A stretch of 64,000 bases of DNA from Diphasiastrum complanatum. Taxonomy: Eukaryota; Streptophyta; Lycopodiopsida; Lycopodiales; Lycopodiaceae. The position numbers and the translations under genes were made by a program. The stretch covers positions 20,963,644 through 21,027,643 of the forward strand of contig CM055108.1 in assembly GCA_029204225.1 (NCBI GenBank). Direction: 5' to 3'. Shown one piece after another: positions 1 through 10,251 of this stretch (positions are counted from its first letter, which is position 1; every line of letters begins with the position of its first letter). The notes beneath the pieces are model-generated. The model did no database searches. It saw only the letters and a program-made list of their open reading frames with translations, and was not told the DNA's origin.

Positions 1-1410
1 CCATGTATCTCCATGGATGAACCTCCATCACCACCTTGCCTTTGTAGATCTCCAATCCATGAAAGCCCTTGAGTGAATGAATGCCAAAATGATGTGTTCT
101 CTACTCCATTTGAATGAGCAAAACCTTAACTTGAATTACTTGAAGTATCTCCACAAAATTTGCATACAACCCTTGATCCTACTTTGTCAACAATTTGCCA
201 TTTTGCCAACACTAGGATGCTAGATCTTGAACTTTGTTCAAAAGTATACATATTGACCACTTCAATATCTTTCAAGATTTGAATGAATGCATGAATTGAT
301 CATAAAAACCAGCAATTATAACTATTCCATCTCCAAGATCCAAAGGATGCAAAACTATGGAACTGGTTTCATTGAATTTTGACAATTCGAACACATTGAC
401 ATGACAATGTTCATACATGATAATAAACAAGTAAGGTAGAGTAAAAGGACACTTCCTTGATGCTCCAAGAACCTCACTTGGACCTTCAAGAACCTGTAAA
501 CATAGATCCAAAATGCCTCCCCTTTGATGCTTTTGACTAGCTTCCAATTGCTACTTGCCTCTTGGTGTTGATGAAGCAATTCAAGATCAACATCTTGATC
601 TTCCAATAAAACATCAAGGACTTTGCATTTATAAACATCTTCAGATCTGAACCTCTGAAGATACTCCCTCTCAAACACATGATTTACATCCCACAAGATC
701 TCATCATTGCTTGATTTCAACCTTTCACTATAGTTAGTGAAAACAATGTCACCATCATAAACCAAAAGATAGATTTCTACAATTCTATCCAACATGAAGT
801 AGAGTAGATGAAGGTGAGTATCAAACCTAATCAAACCAGCCCATTTGAGGTCAAACCAAACCTCAATGAGCTCACCAATGAGATCTTCCTTGCCTTGGAG
901 AAATTGTCACTTGAGTTGTTCCATGTAGTCTTCTTCATCCAACATTTTGCCATCTTGATCATGCATGAACACTCCACCACAATCATAACATCCTTTGAGT
1001 TGATGAAGATATGTAAGATCCATTCCTTTGATCTTCCCAAGAGTCACTCTTCCTTTGACCTTTCCTTCACAAGACTCTCTCTTAATGATCACACCACAAA
1101 AGTTAGCAATCTCCCTCTTGATAGTTGCATCATAAGAAATAGAAGAATCTCGAACATTAGAAGCCATGAAAAGAATACATAGTACCTTCAGCAGAAGAAT
1201 GATTGAAGTACTTTTTCTTGTCAAACCTGGACTTCTAATCAATGATATAGGTAATGATAATGAACCCTCACTATCATTCACAAAAGCATCATTCAAAGTA
1301 CATCCTACTTTGAACACTTCACATTCATCTCTCCCTTTTGACTTGAGATCTTCCTCACCAAGTCTCATGATAGAACCTTTTGATCTACTTTCTTTATGAA
1401 TACATGTGAC
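1..1410 (-). pseudogene. Unrecognised coding segment replacing RT/RNase H in copia family A, copy 1
   Basis: I do not recognise this product. Read on the minus strand it is a run of overlapping frame fragments (about 907-1368, 831-1040, 355-834, 272-547, 1-200) with segments such as LGKIKGMDLT, DTHLHLLYFMLD, YDGDIVFTN and LVKSIKGE. The same order of segments occurs at 47130-46640, and the second half occurs at 35140-35714. Homology at protein level across frame breaks argues that it once encoded a protein of several hundred residues. It directly follows a truncated reverse transcriptase start in the sense direction of the element. It could be captured host sequence or an element-specific gene. 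No function is inferred. Confidence 0.6.
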
Positions 1411-1488
1411 ACCACTTGTTGCACAAATGACTTTCTTGGACTATAGACAAATATGAACCTATCTCTAAGTTGAGATTTCATCTTGGCC

Positions 1489-2613
1489 TCAAAATTGCCA
1501 AATAAACAAACCTTTCGCTACCAGTCTAGCTTTGTACTTATGAATGGAACCATCTTGATTATATTTCAATCTATATATCCATTTACAAGTAAGAGGCTTC
1601 TTTCCATAAGTTAAATCAACAAGTTTCCAAGTTTGATTTTCCATTAATGCATCAAACTCTACTTGCATAGCTTTCCTCCAATATTGAGACTTATTTGCTT
1701 CCTCAAAACTAGTTGGTTCTTCAAGCATAGTAGTCAAGAAAGTATAAGAGTTGAGTAGTTGAGAATCTTCCCTTTGCTCCCCTTTGTCACTATAAGTGAG
1801 CCTTGATGGCTCAATCCTTGTCCTTGTTGATCTTCTTGTCACCCTTGGACTTGGAGTAGGTTCTACTTGGTCTTCATCTTCACGAAGCTCCTCCTCGGCC
1901 ATAGCATGATCATTGACAAGTTGAGTGTTTTTGGAAGTCACCTTTCCTTTGGCTTGGAGAGATTCATCAAAAAGTACATCTCTACTAGCAACAACTTTTT
2001 TTGTAATAGGATCATATATCCTATAGGCTTTCTTACTTTCACTATAACCAACAAAGATGCCTTTGAAAGAAGTGGCATCTTCCTTTTTCCTTGTTTCTAA
2101 GGGAATATGTACATAACAAGTACATCCAAAAACTTTCAAATCACTAAGATTTGGCTTTCTGCCAAACAATACTTCATAAGGTGTAAGTCCTTTAATGGCA
2201 CTATTAGTCATTCTATTACAAAGAAAATTTGCACATAAAATAGCTTCTCCCCAAAATGAAATAGAAAGAGATGCATCTAATCTCATAGCTTTAGCACACT
2301 CACATAGTGTCCTATTCTTTCTCTCAGCTACTCCATTTTGTTGTGGAGTATATGTACAAGTAAACTCTCTCTTTATGCCATTAGTTTCACAAAACTCTTT
2401 CATCCTATTGGAGATGTACTCCCCTCCATTATCACTTCTTAATACTTTCAAGAGAGTATTAAGTTGCTTTTCCACAAGAGTTTTGAACTTTACAAAGGAC
2501 TCAAAAACTTCACTTTTCTTAGACAAGAGATAAACCCAAGAGTATCTTGATTTATCATCAATAAAAGTGACATACATTAGAGCTCCACCATTCATGTGAA
2601 AATGAATGAACAT
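1489..2613 (-). pseudogene. Copia family A integrase core to start of reverse transcriptase
   Basis: About 374 codons. The integrase catalytic core is recognisable from VTFIDDKS, LRSDNGGEY and AERKNRTL, giving the D-D-E residues. The GIFVGYSESKKAYRIYDP and SRDVLFDE motifs of the copia integrase C-terminus follow, and then the RT start with WRKAMQVEFDAL, CKWIYRLK and KARLVAKG. The frame leaves RT homology right after KARLVAKG, before the YVDD catalytic motif, and stops a few codons later. The 5' end overlaps the upstream frame (2558-3236) in another phase, which marks a frameshift near 2600 within the integrase N-terminus. Confidence 0.85.
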
Positions 2614-3236
2614 CCGAGTGTATAAGGCTAAGAGGAGAGTTAGATCTTATCAAAGATTTCTTGAAAGGAAGGTTATGAGATTTGGAGAGTCCACAAGCTT
2701 CACAAAGCTTGCCACACTTGGATATGGTTTTGGGAATTCCTCTTGCTAGCTCCTTTGTCACCATGGTCTCCATAGCTTTGTAGTTAGGATGGCCTAACCT
2801 TTTGTGCCATAATTTCACTTGAGTGAGCTCCTCCCTTGCCATGTTCACACTTCCAACCATCACATTAGCATCCAATTTGAATAACCTCCCTTGCTTGAAA
2901 CCACTAGCAATACATTTTTCATCTTTCAAGATAGAACATGCTCCATGCTTGAAATGCACATCTAATCCATTATCCATAAGTTGTCCTACACTCAACAAGT
3001 TCTTTGTAATTGAAGGTACATAAAGAACATTGTCTAGATCTACTTTTTTAGATGATCCTAGACATAAAGGAATGGATCCAACACCTACAATCTCACATTC
3101 TTGATCACTTGCAGTGAAGATAAATCTCTTAGAACTATTGTAAGAAAGTAGATTAGAAAAGTAGTCTTTTTGGTGAGTCATCTCTTAGAACTATTGTAAG
3201 AAAGTAGATTAGAAAAGTAGTCTTTTTGGTGAGTCA
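2558..3236 (-). pseudogene. Copia family A end of protease to pre-integrase domain
   Basis: The translation contains FTASDQECEIVGVGSIP, DNVLYVPSITKNLLSVGQL, WHKRLGHPNYKAM and CEACGLSKSH. These are the protease C-terminal part and the GAG-pre-integrase His/Cys zinc-binding domain that precedes copia integrase. Its first residues repeat the end of the upstream gag-protease frame because of the 56-bp duplication at 3125-3236. It ends out of phase with the integrase core downstream. Close relatives are the plus-strand fragments at 36846-37229 and 43270-43400. Confidence 0.85.
3125..3236 (-). repeat. Perfect 56-bp tandem duplication inside copia protease
   Basis: Positions 3125-3180 and 3181-3236 are identical 56-bp units in direct tandem. 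Because 56 is not a multiple of three, the duplication shifts the polyprotein frame. The codons for MTHQKDYFSNLLSYNSSKR appear twice, once at the end of the gag-protease frame and once at the start of the next. Lack of mismatches implies a recent event. Confidence 0.95.
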
Positions 3237-4251
3237 TCTGAGAGCTTGCCCCACTATCAATCCACCAAGTGTCTTGATTAGATGTTTGTGGTGAGGATAC
3301 CATCAAAGATAGATTGCCTTCTTCCTCCTCCTCAAGCACAAGATTGCCTTGATTGTCCTTCTCTTGGGCATTCTTCTTCTTGTAGCACTCGGATGCAAAA
3401 TGTCCCTTTTTTCCACAAAAGAAACACTTTAGCTTCTTCTTGTCCTTCTTGCTCTTGCCTTTGGAACTTGACGCTCCATCTTTGTTCTCCATCTCCATGT
3501 CTTGAGTCTTCTTGGATGGAAACTTCTTCTTCTTGCCTTTCAAAGAAAAGTTAGCTTTTTCATCACCATCATTCAAAGATAAGGAACTCATCCTACTTTT
3601 GATATGAAGCATTCTACTCTCCTCACTAACAAGCACATTTTGAAGTTTTTCAATACTAGGAAGTGAATCTTGAATAGCAAAGGTTTGAACAAGATTGGAA
3701 TAATCATCTCCTAATCCATTCAAAATGATTTGAGCTAATTCATCATCTTTGATTTTATCATCTATAGAAGACAACTCTTTATTCAAAGATTTGATCCTAA
3801 AGACATAATTTTGGGCACTTTCACTACTTCCTTTCATGCTTTGAAGGATTTGATTCCTAACCATGAGTATCCTTGAAGTGTTCTTGGATCCATAAATGGC
3901 TTTTAATGAATCCCATGCCTCTTTGGATGTGGTACAAGATGAGATTTCTTTCAAAAGTTCATTACTTACATTCATTTTTATGCAATGTAATGCAACTCTA
4001 CATCTCTTTTTGTACTTAGCCAATTCAACTCCTCCTTGAGGTTCTACTTCCACCTCAAGTACTATGTCATAAAGATCATGAAGTACAAGCAAAGACTCCA
4101 TTCGAACTATCCAAGTAGCATAATTAGTGGATGTAAGTCTTTCACTAGCTTCAAGCAAAAAACCACCCATTGATGCCATTTTTGAATGTGAAAAAGCACT
4201 AGAAACTCTTATGGTTTCTCTAAGAGATCTGAACCTAAAGTCTTCTAGCAA
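3178..4251 (-). pseudogene. Copia family A gag and protease N-terminal part
   Basis: About 357 codons. It begins with a copia gag of the UBN2 type (LTSTNYATWIVRMESLL, KEAWDSLKAIYG, IILNGLGDDYSNLV). A lysine-rich linker and a CCHC zinc knuckle (CFFCGKKGHFASEC) follow, then the aspartic protease active site in WWIDSGASSQM. A likely gag start is the methionine of MASMGGF, about 25 codons inside the open frame. Gag packages element RNA and protease matures the polyprotein. The frame stops after the first copy of the 56-bp duplication, so no intact downstream polyprotein can be made. Confidence 0.88.
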
Positions 4252-4769
4252 TTTAGAAAGCTTATAGACTCAATCATATCACTCATGAACCAATCTAGAA
4301 TGATGGAAATTTAGATTCTACTCTCAACCTTGCAAAATCACTCCTTAATCTATGATTTTTAGCAATTTCTCTCTTCAACTTCAACATACAATCAAAAAAT
4401 CAGAGTAGATCAATTAATGCACCTCATTCAAGCTTCAATTTTAATTTTTTGGCTGATCTAATCCAAGAACTAATCAAGGGATTAGACTCTCTATAGAAAA
4501 TGCTTGATTTTGCACCAAAAATCACTCAAATTGGGTATGTGAGTCAAATTCTACAAATTTTTGAAATTTATCAGTCAAAACCGGAGATGTACGGCCTCAC
4601 ACGTGTGAAAAGGGTTCCTACAGCCCACAACAAGATCTGGACCAAAACTTTTGAGAATAGCTATCAAATCCAACCTGCTACACAAAATTTCACTAGTTTC
4701 CAAAAAACTGCTAATTTTGGCTTTGATTTGGATTAACCCTATCAATTTCAACAAAAACTCTTGTACTAG
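4252..4769 (-). other. Untranslated leader of copia family A copy 1
   Basis: This non-coding stretch lies between gag and the primer-binding site. It matches the leader of the plus-strand copy after 62872, and it contains a 12-bp palindrome with core CACACGTGTG at 4597-4608. No gene is seen. Confidence 0.75.
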
Positions 4770-4781
4770 GCTCTGATACCA
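4770..4781 (-). promoter_or_regulatory. Primer-binding site (initiator Met tRNA), family A copy 1
   Basis: The minus strand reads TGGTATCAGAGC immediately after the LTR end. This is the standard plant copia site for priming minus-strand cDNA from initiator Met tRNA. It fixes the inner LTR boundary at 4782. Confidence 0.92.
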
Positions 4782-5614
4782 TGTGGAAAAGGTACAAAAA
4801 GGACCAAGAGTGGATCTTAATCTGATCCTCAAGAGGGATTGGTTGTCAGATTACTTGATCTATCAATCTACTTGAGATTAAGATCAATCTAGATCAATTC
4901 TAGACACAAAATCCTAACAAGAACAATCATTAATTGAAGGTAGGTGTACTTTCTGGTTTCCCACGTGTGAAACCCTGTCTGAGTACGGACTCCAACCTGA
5001 AAATCAAGTACACATTGATAGCACCTCAAAACAATCAAAACAAATGTAGACAAATGGAGAGAATCACTCAAAATTGCTTCCAAAACCAAGATTGGTGTCT
5101 CACAATGATTATGGCCAAATGTGGCTCTATATATACAATAAGTGGGAGCTCGTGGTACTAATCATCCCTTTGATCCCACATGCATGAAGGTGCTTTGTCA
5201 TATGATGATTCATCCTGCAAAACTGACACTTGGACAAAACCTTCTATTTTGAGCACTTTTGGTCCATTTTCCTTCTATATGGAGATCTAATTGAAAATCT
5301 TCTAGAAGTCAAAATTTGTCTACTTCAGCTTATTCCACATGTGTGAGCTGTCCTATACACATGGGATGTGACACCTAACCAAAGGATGTGGCTCATGCAA
5401 TCAATAGATTGATGCCATGTGTCATATGTCTAAAAAACTAGTTTTTGGCCTTTTTAGCCACTAGAACTTGAATTAAATCATATGTACAACCTATATGATT
5501 ATGGTACATGACAAGTACACTATTTTCACACATGGGAACAGACTCCACACATGTGTAATCATACTATATACAAGATTTTTGGCCTCTACCAAGCTTATTT
5601 TTGCATTTTTCACA
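4782..5614 (-). repeat. 5' LTR of copia family A, copy 1 (833 bp)
   Basis: On the minus strand it begins TGTGAAAAATGC and ends in CA at the primer-binding site. It aligns along its whole length with the 828-bp LTR at 62032-62859. Shared features are the TATATATA promoter-like run near 5130 and repeated CACAYGTG palindromic cores near 4970, 5336 and 5548. Its outer end directly abuts an unrelated GC-richer sequence at 5615. Confidence 0.9.
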
Positions 5615-6720
5615 CTTTTCTCTCAATAAATGATGGATGTAGCGCAGGCATCCCAAAGGGAGCCGGGAACCACGACTTAGTTTCTTAGCCTTCAACTCTT
5701 GCCGACCAAACCCACTTGACGTACAAGTAGCCAACTCGCCAACAACGATCAGACTTAACCAACTGGAAGTTCAAAAACAGCATTGAGATCCAACTTGGCG
5801 CCATGCCAGATCGGGGGCCCCGAAGTGGGTGACTTCCCTCCGAGCCAGCCGCCCGACATACATCAAACTTAACCAACTCAAAGCTTCATTACAAACAAGT
5901 AACATCCATTCCAAGCAAGCGGTCTGACTTACATCGGACTTAACCAATTGAAAGCTTCGTCACGAGCGCTGGAAGCCAACCCAGCGCCACGCCAGACTGG
6001 ACAGCCATAAACAGGTAACTTCCACCCAAGCAAGCCATCCAACTCAGCCGACAGGTTAGAGCCTGTTCCCCAAGAGCTTAACCCATTCACGTTCATGCAA
6101 GGAACACTCAGAACCACAAGCCACGACAGATATGGAGACAACCAGTTCCTGGACCAAATGGTCCTGACAGCATACCGCTGGCGCCACGGAGCGAATGGTC
6201 CCAACGGCATATCGCTGGCGTCCCGGGATACGACCCTCAGCTATGTGCCAAATTAAAAAGTTTGAAGCGGCCTTACAACTGGCGCTTTTACTGAAAACTG
6301 ATACCCAGAAGGTAATCAGAGTCAGTTTGAGAAAAATCCCACTTTATTGATAAATCTGAGAAGGCTACATTTCAAGTGTGTGACCGACCCTAGTCTTCGG
6401 GGCACTGGCATGCCAAGGCGAGTGCCAGGACAACATTCCAGCAAGGGACGCTGAGACTTGGTTGGAGCTCACCCTGAGTCGCAACCCGCACTCCCCTATA
6501 GTATTGGTGGGATTCCCCACCTCCCCTCATACCAAGTACTCTACCCAGGCTGATAAAGCACATTTTTCTCTCTCTAAGATTTTTTCTCTCTAGAATTTAT
6601 TGATCTCCAAGCTTCCTTTAATCATGCCTAGATCGTGTGAGGTGATTGCACATCGATCTGAGCTCTCTGGACTTCGCTAGAACCGATCAAAGATTTTCAG
6701 CCATAGGAACTTGGCGCCGG
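5615..6720 (+). mobile_element. GC-richer LTR-like segment with gypsy-type primer-binding site
   Basis: Base composition is clearly more GC-rich than on either side. Three diverged sub-repeats share the phrase (G/A)ACTTAACCAA near 5750, 5868 and 5937. TTGGCGCCGG at 6711-6720 resembles the TTGGCGCCG primer-binding site of Ty3/gypsy elements, and TTTTCA at 6694-6699 could be the LTR end. I infer a truncated gypsy LTR in plus orientation. No coding domain of that element follows. Open frames here have no recognisable domain. Confidence 0.45.
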
Positions 6721-6859
6721 CTGGATTCTGGTCATAGTGGTGCCGGGAGCGGCGCTGGCGCCGGTGGCGCTGGGGACAATGCTGGCGCCAGAAGTAAAGC
6801 TTGTAAATGTAGCTTTACAACAATGGATAATTGCCAATTTAGGCCTCAAACTAGCTAGG

Positions 6860-8034
6860 AAATGTTGACAATCAACCAGGAGAATTCGAAGTCATAGGCC
6901 AAGAGCACAAAGTGTGCAAGCTGCACAAAGCAATCTACGAATCTAAAGCAAGCTGCAAGAGCATGGTTCGAAAGAATCAACTCTTATCTCATTCAATTGG
7001 ATTTTGCAGGCAATTCAGCTGACTATAATGTTTATTCCAAGCATATGGGTGTCCATTCAGTCCACATAGCTCTTTATGTAGACGATGCATTCATTTTGTC
7101 TAATGACACTTCTATACTGCACACTACTAAGAGTGATTTGTCAAACGAATTTGACATGACTGATTTAGGTGTTGTTCATTCTTTGCTAGGAATTCACATT
7201 ACTAAAAATAGACTTCAAAAGAAGATCTACCTTAGCCAACAAGCATATCTAAAAGGCATTTTAAAAAATTTTCATATATCTGATTGCAAACCAATTGATA
7301 CTCCAATGGATCCAAGTATATTATTGACTAAACCTACTTGTGCTGATTTTGATAGTGAAGTACTCGACATAGTGAAGTACCCTTATCATTCACTTATAGA
7401 ATCTTTAATGTATGCAATCCTATATACTAGACCAGATCTAGCATACACTATTAGCACGTTAAGCCAATTCATGTCTAATCCTAGGATCTCTCATTGAAAA
7501 GCATTAAAGAGAGTGATAAGATATATTCAGAAAAGTTTAGATGACATTTTATCTTATGATGGAAGTGTTATCAACCCACTCGTCCTGCAAGGCTACTCCG
7601 ATTCAGATTGGGGAGGAACAGTCCTCTACCAGAAAATCTACCTCTGGGTTCTGTTTCCATCTGGCGGCAGGGGGAATGATTTCGTGGAACTCAAAAAAGC
7701 TCAGTCGTGCCTTCTTCGACCGAGGCAGAGTACATCGTTGCATGCCAAGCTTTAAAAAAAGTTGTATGGATTAAGTTATTACTTCATGACTTACATCACA
7801 CTCAATTCAATGCTACCACCATTCTGTGTGACAACTTGAGTTGTATTTCACTATCATTGAATCCCAAATTTCATGGCAAGTCTAAGCACATAGAAATCCA
7901 GTATCATTTCATTCGGAAGAAAGTTTTCTCAGGGCAAGTGATCCTTCAATACTGCTCCACAATAGAAATGGTTGTAGACATCTTCACCAAAGCGCTTCCT
8001 AGGATCAAGCATCAAAAGGTTTCAGCATGCTGAA
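6860..8034 (+). pseudogene. Copia reverse transcriptase C-terminal half and RNase H remnant
   Basis: The plus strand shows FEVIGQEHKVCKL, then after a frameshift INSYLIQLDF and SADYNVYSKH, then the catalytic LYVDD at about 7074, MTDLG..HSLLGIHI, and the tether motif YTRPDLAYTISTLSQFM. RNase H follows with a frameshift near 7615, a second near 7700, SSTEAEY, and the end motif KHIEIQYHFIRKK to DIFTKALP. A TGA interrupts at about 7495. YVDD survives, but frameshifts and the stop make it a pseudogene. The 5' half of the element is missing. Confidence 0.88.
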
Positions 8035-8068
8035 CCTGACAAAGATACCAAGGCACCAACCGTGACCT

Positions 8069-8400
8069 TAAGGGAGACTGTTGGAAATTAGGTTCACAGT
8101 TGTCTCCTTGGTGAATACTAATTTCCATTTCAAGATTTTTCCTGCATGTTTACTGATCTTTGATCTAGGATCAGATGAAACCTATTTTAGATTCTATATC
8201 TGCTCATCTGATACCTATAGGAATCACAACTCAGATAGCTGAACTATTTGAAGAACAACTACATCGGGCTTCAAGCTGATAAATTTGATGTCATTCACTA
8301 TGCAGCTGTGGATTGAGGCTACCATCATCACAATGCAATCTGTAGTCAATGTTCAAATTTGACACCCGTCATGCCCTTCAAATGCCAAGTTGGATGTATT
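8069..8400 (+). repeat. Polypurine tract and 3' LTR start of the 6860-8034 copia element
   Basis: A purine run (AAGGGAGA) at 8070-8077 lies just after the RNase H stop, and the LTR begins TGTTGGAAATTAGG at 8079. About 70 bp of this LTR reappear inverted at 9940-10010. The LTR end is not identified. It appears truncated before the minus-strand copia remnant that begins near 8400. Confidence 0.6.
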
Positions 8401-9055
8401 TGACAGACACTTATAATTTTAGTCCGTCAACATTAAAGTGCACAATCTCTTTAAAACTGTCATCAACTAAATTATCACAATGCATATAAGAAAGTGATCT
8501 TGTCCAAATCGACTATGCCACAGAATAACATTATCATTTATATTTTCATTAGAGATACTAGCTAATGCAACTAAATTAGAGAGTGCATAAAGATTTCTGA
8601 CTCTAGTGCATGTAGTCAGAGTAGTATCTTCATCAAAGATTGTACACTTCTCAGATGATAAGTAACAATGTAGCCCTCATTAGTCATCTTAGAAACTAAC
8701 AATAGGTTCTTTGACAATTGAGGTACATGAAGAACATTGGTGACATAAATAGAAAGATCATTGTTGAAAGTGATCTTGACTATCTCTTTGCCTTCAACGT
8801 GTATGGTGCTTGAATCTCCGAGGTAGATGAATCGATCTCTACTGTAAGCTGCATACTCGGTAAATCATTCCTTGTGAGAGGTCGTGTGTGGTTAGACTCC
8901 TCCAATGTGGTCGAATTCAAGGAGAAAGATACAGAGCTGCTGTCTAGGTACCAGCTATCATGGTCTTCGTTGCCACTGTTGTAAGCCATTAATAGCTGTG
9001 TATCTTTCTCCTTGAATTCGGCCACATTGGAGGAGTCTGACTGCTGTTGTTGTTG
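8400..9055 (-). pseudogene. Copia protease / pre-integrase remnant
   Basis: Read on the minus strand, the fragment carries a protease-like HDSWYLDSS (canonical WYLDSGAS, so the Gly is lost). A degraded pre-integrase section follows with phrases like PQLSKNLLLVSKM toward 8690. The coding sequence after the protease active site is corrupted by a local inverted duplication (8895-8938 versus 8994-9037). No integrase or RT is attached. It belongs to a copia lineage different from family A. Confidence 0.6.
8895..9037. repeat. 44-bp inverted repeat inside the protease remnant
   Basis: Arm 8895-8938 is the reverse complement of 8994-9037 with two mismatches, separated by a 55-bp spacer. The residues FKEKDTQ are encoded by one arm, and the antisense copy of the same bases is read as unrelated residues in the other. 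This indicates an inverted duplication rather than a functional hairpin. Confidence 0.85.
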
Positions 9056-9059
9056 CTTC

Positions 9060-9939
9060 TTTGCCTCGTTGTAGATGTGGATACAAGAGCAACAAAATCA
9101 TGCAAGTTCCTTAGGCGTCAAAGATAGCCATTGTCTGATCAAAAATTGAGGAGTCATAGACGTCTGTGTTATGATCAGAGTGAGTAAACAAGCGTGATCA
9201 AAAAGTAATGAAGTGCATTCAAATCAAAGTAAGCATTCATCTACATTATACACAGATAGAAAAGCCTATTGCTGTTATATTACACTGAAGCACAACAAAT
9301 GACAATTACAACTAGAATGACGACGTACTCATGGATGGAGCATCACATAGAATGTGCTGGGATGATCCATTTATAGATTGCATCCATGTATCAATTACAA
9401 TAATTGTCATCTAATTAGGCAAGCCGTTGTACTTGGAAGTATTTGGCTTGTGATGACAACTATACAATGTGTACACGGTCAATGAGTAGGGAATGTTGAC
9501 GCGGATGAGGACGTTGCAAATTCTCTCACTTTGCATTTTTCAGGAAGTGAATTTCTCTCACTTTGCATTTTTTGAGAATTGATTTTCTTACTTCGCATTT
9601 TTTGGGAAGTGGCTGGCAATGTTCCTCTTTGAAAATAGTTTAACTTATGAAATAGATGACCTTGGGGAACTACACATAAGGTTAACTTTTGAACTAATTG
9701 CACATAAGTTAACTTTTTTAAAGCCGAAGGTAAGTGTCGCATTTTTTTGGGAAAGTGCAAAAAATGTGAACTGTGTGATACTTAGTGTATTTTTGCAGAC
9801 CGTTGAAAAAGTAATGTATTTCTGCAACCTTGTTCTAAATGCTAGTTTGTGGAAGTCCTTGAAGAAGGCCAAGTCTTCAATGGTCTTCAAAAAGTTGAAC
9901 TTAATATTTGAACATGGAGAATAATAGGATTGGTTATCC
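9060..9939. other. No gene seen; short direct repeats
   Basis: No coding domain is recognised on either strand. Around 9515-9610 the phrase (A/T)CTCACTTTGCATTTTT recurs about three times at ~32-bp spacing, probably LTR-derived sub-repeats. Open frames of 80-100 codons here lack recognisable motifs. Confidence 0.5.
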
Positions 9940-10010
9940 ATCAAAGATCAGTAAACATGCAGGAAGAATCTTGAAATAGAAATTAGTATTCACTAAGGAG
10001 ACAACTCTGA
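9940..10010 (-). repeat. Inverted copia LTR fragment
   Basis: The reverse complement of this ~71-bp stretch matches 8095-8165, the start of the LTR at 8079, with only a few substitutions. It is therefore a truncated LTR in the opposite orientation about 1.8 kb away. Confidence 0.8.
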
Positions 10011-10251
10011 TCGGGCCCTTTGACTTCGTCAAAGGCACCGTGGCATGATTTCAAAGTGCTAGTTTTGTTTTTCATGAATTTGCAAACCACTGACCAATTT
10101 GAAAGTGCAATATAAAAAATAAAATACAATGCAAGATGAATGACTGAAACAACACATATTACAAAATTCAATACAACTTTTCTTGAACAAAGAGAGTATT
10201 TTATACAGATGTCAAAATTGGTACAATTCAGTATATCAATTGCCCCTCAAT

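Larger units (their letters stand above)
1..5614 (-). mobile_element. Ty1/copia family A element, copy 1 (3' end outside window)
   Basis: In minus-strand order this copy has a 5' LTR (4782-5614), a primer-binding site matching the 3' end of initiator Met tRNA (4770-4781), an untranslated leader, gag, protease, integrase, the first part of reverse transcriptase, and then an unrelated coding segment that continues to the window edge. The gag-protease-integrase-RT order is that of Ty1/copia. Catalytic RT motifs and RNase H are absent from the visible part. The coding frame is broken by a 56-bp tandem duplication and by a frameshift near 2600, so the copy is not autonomous. The 3' LTR and target-site duplication lie outside the window. 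Confidence 0.85.
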
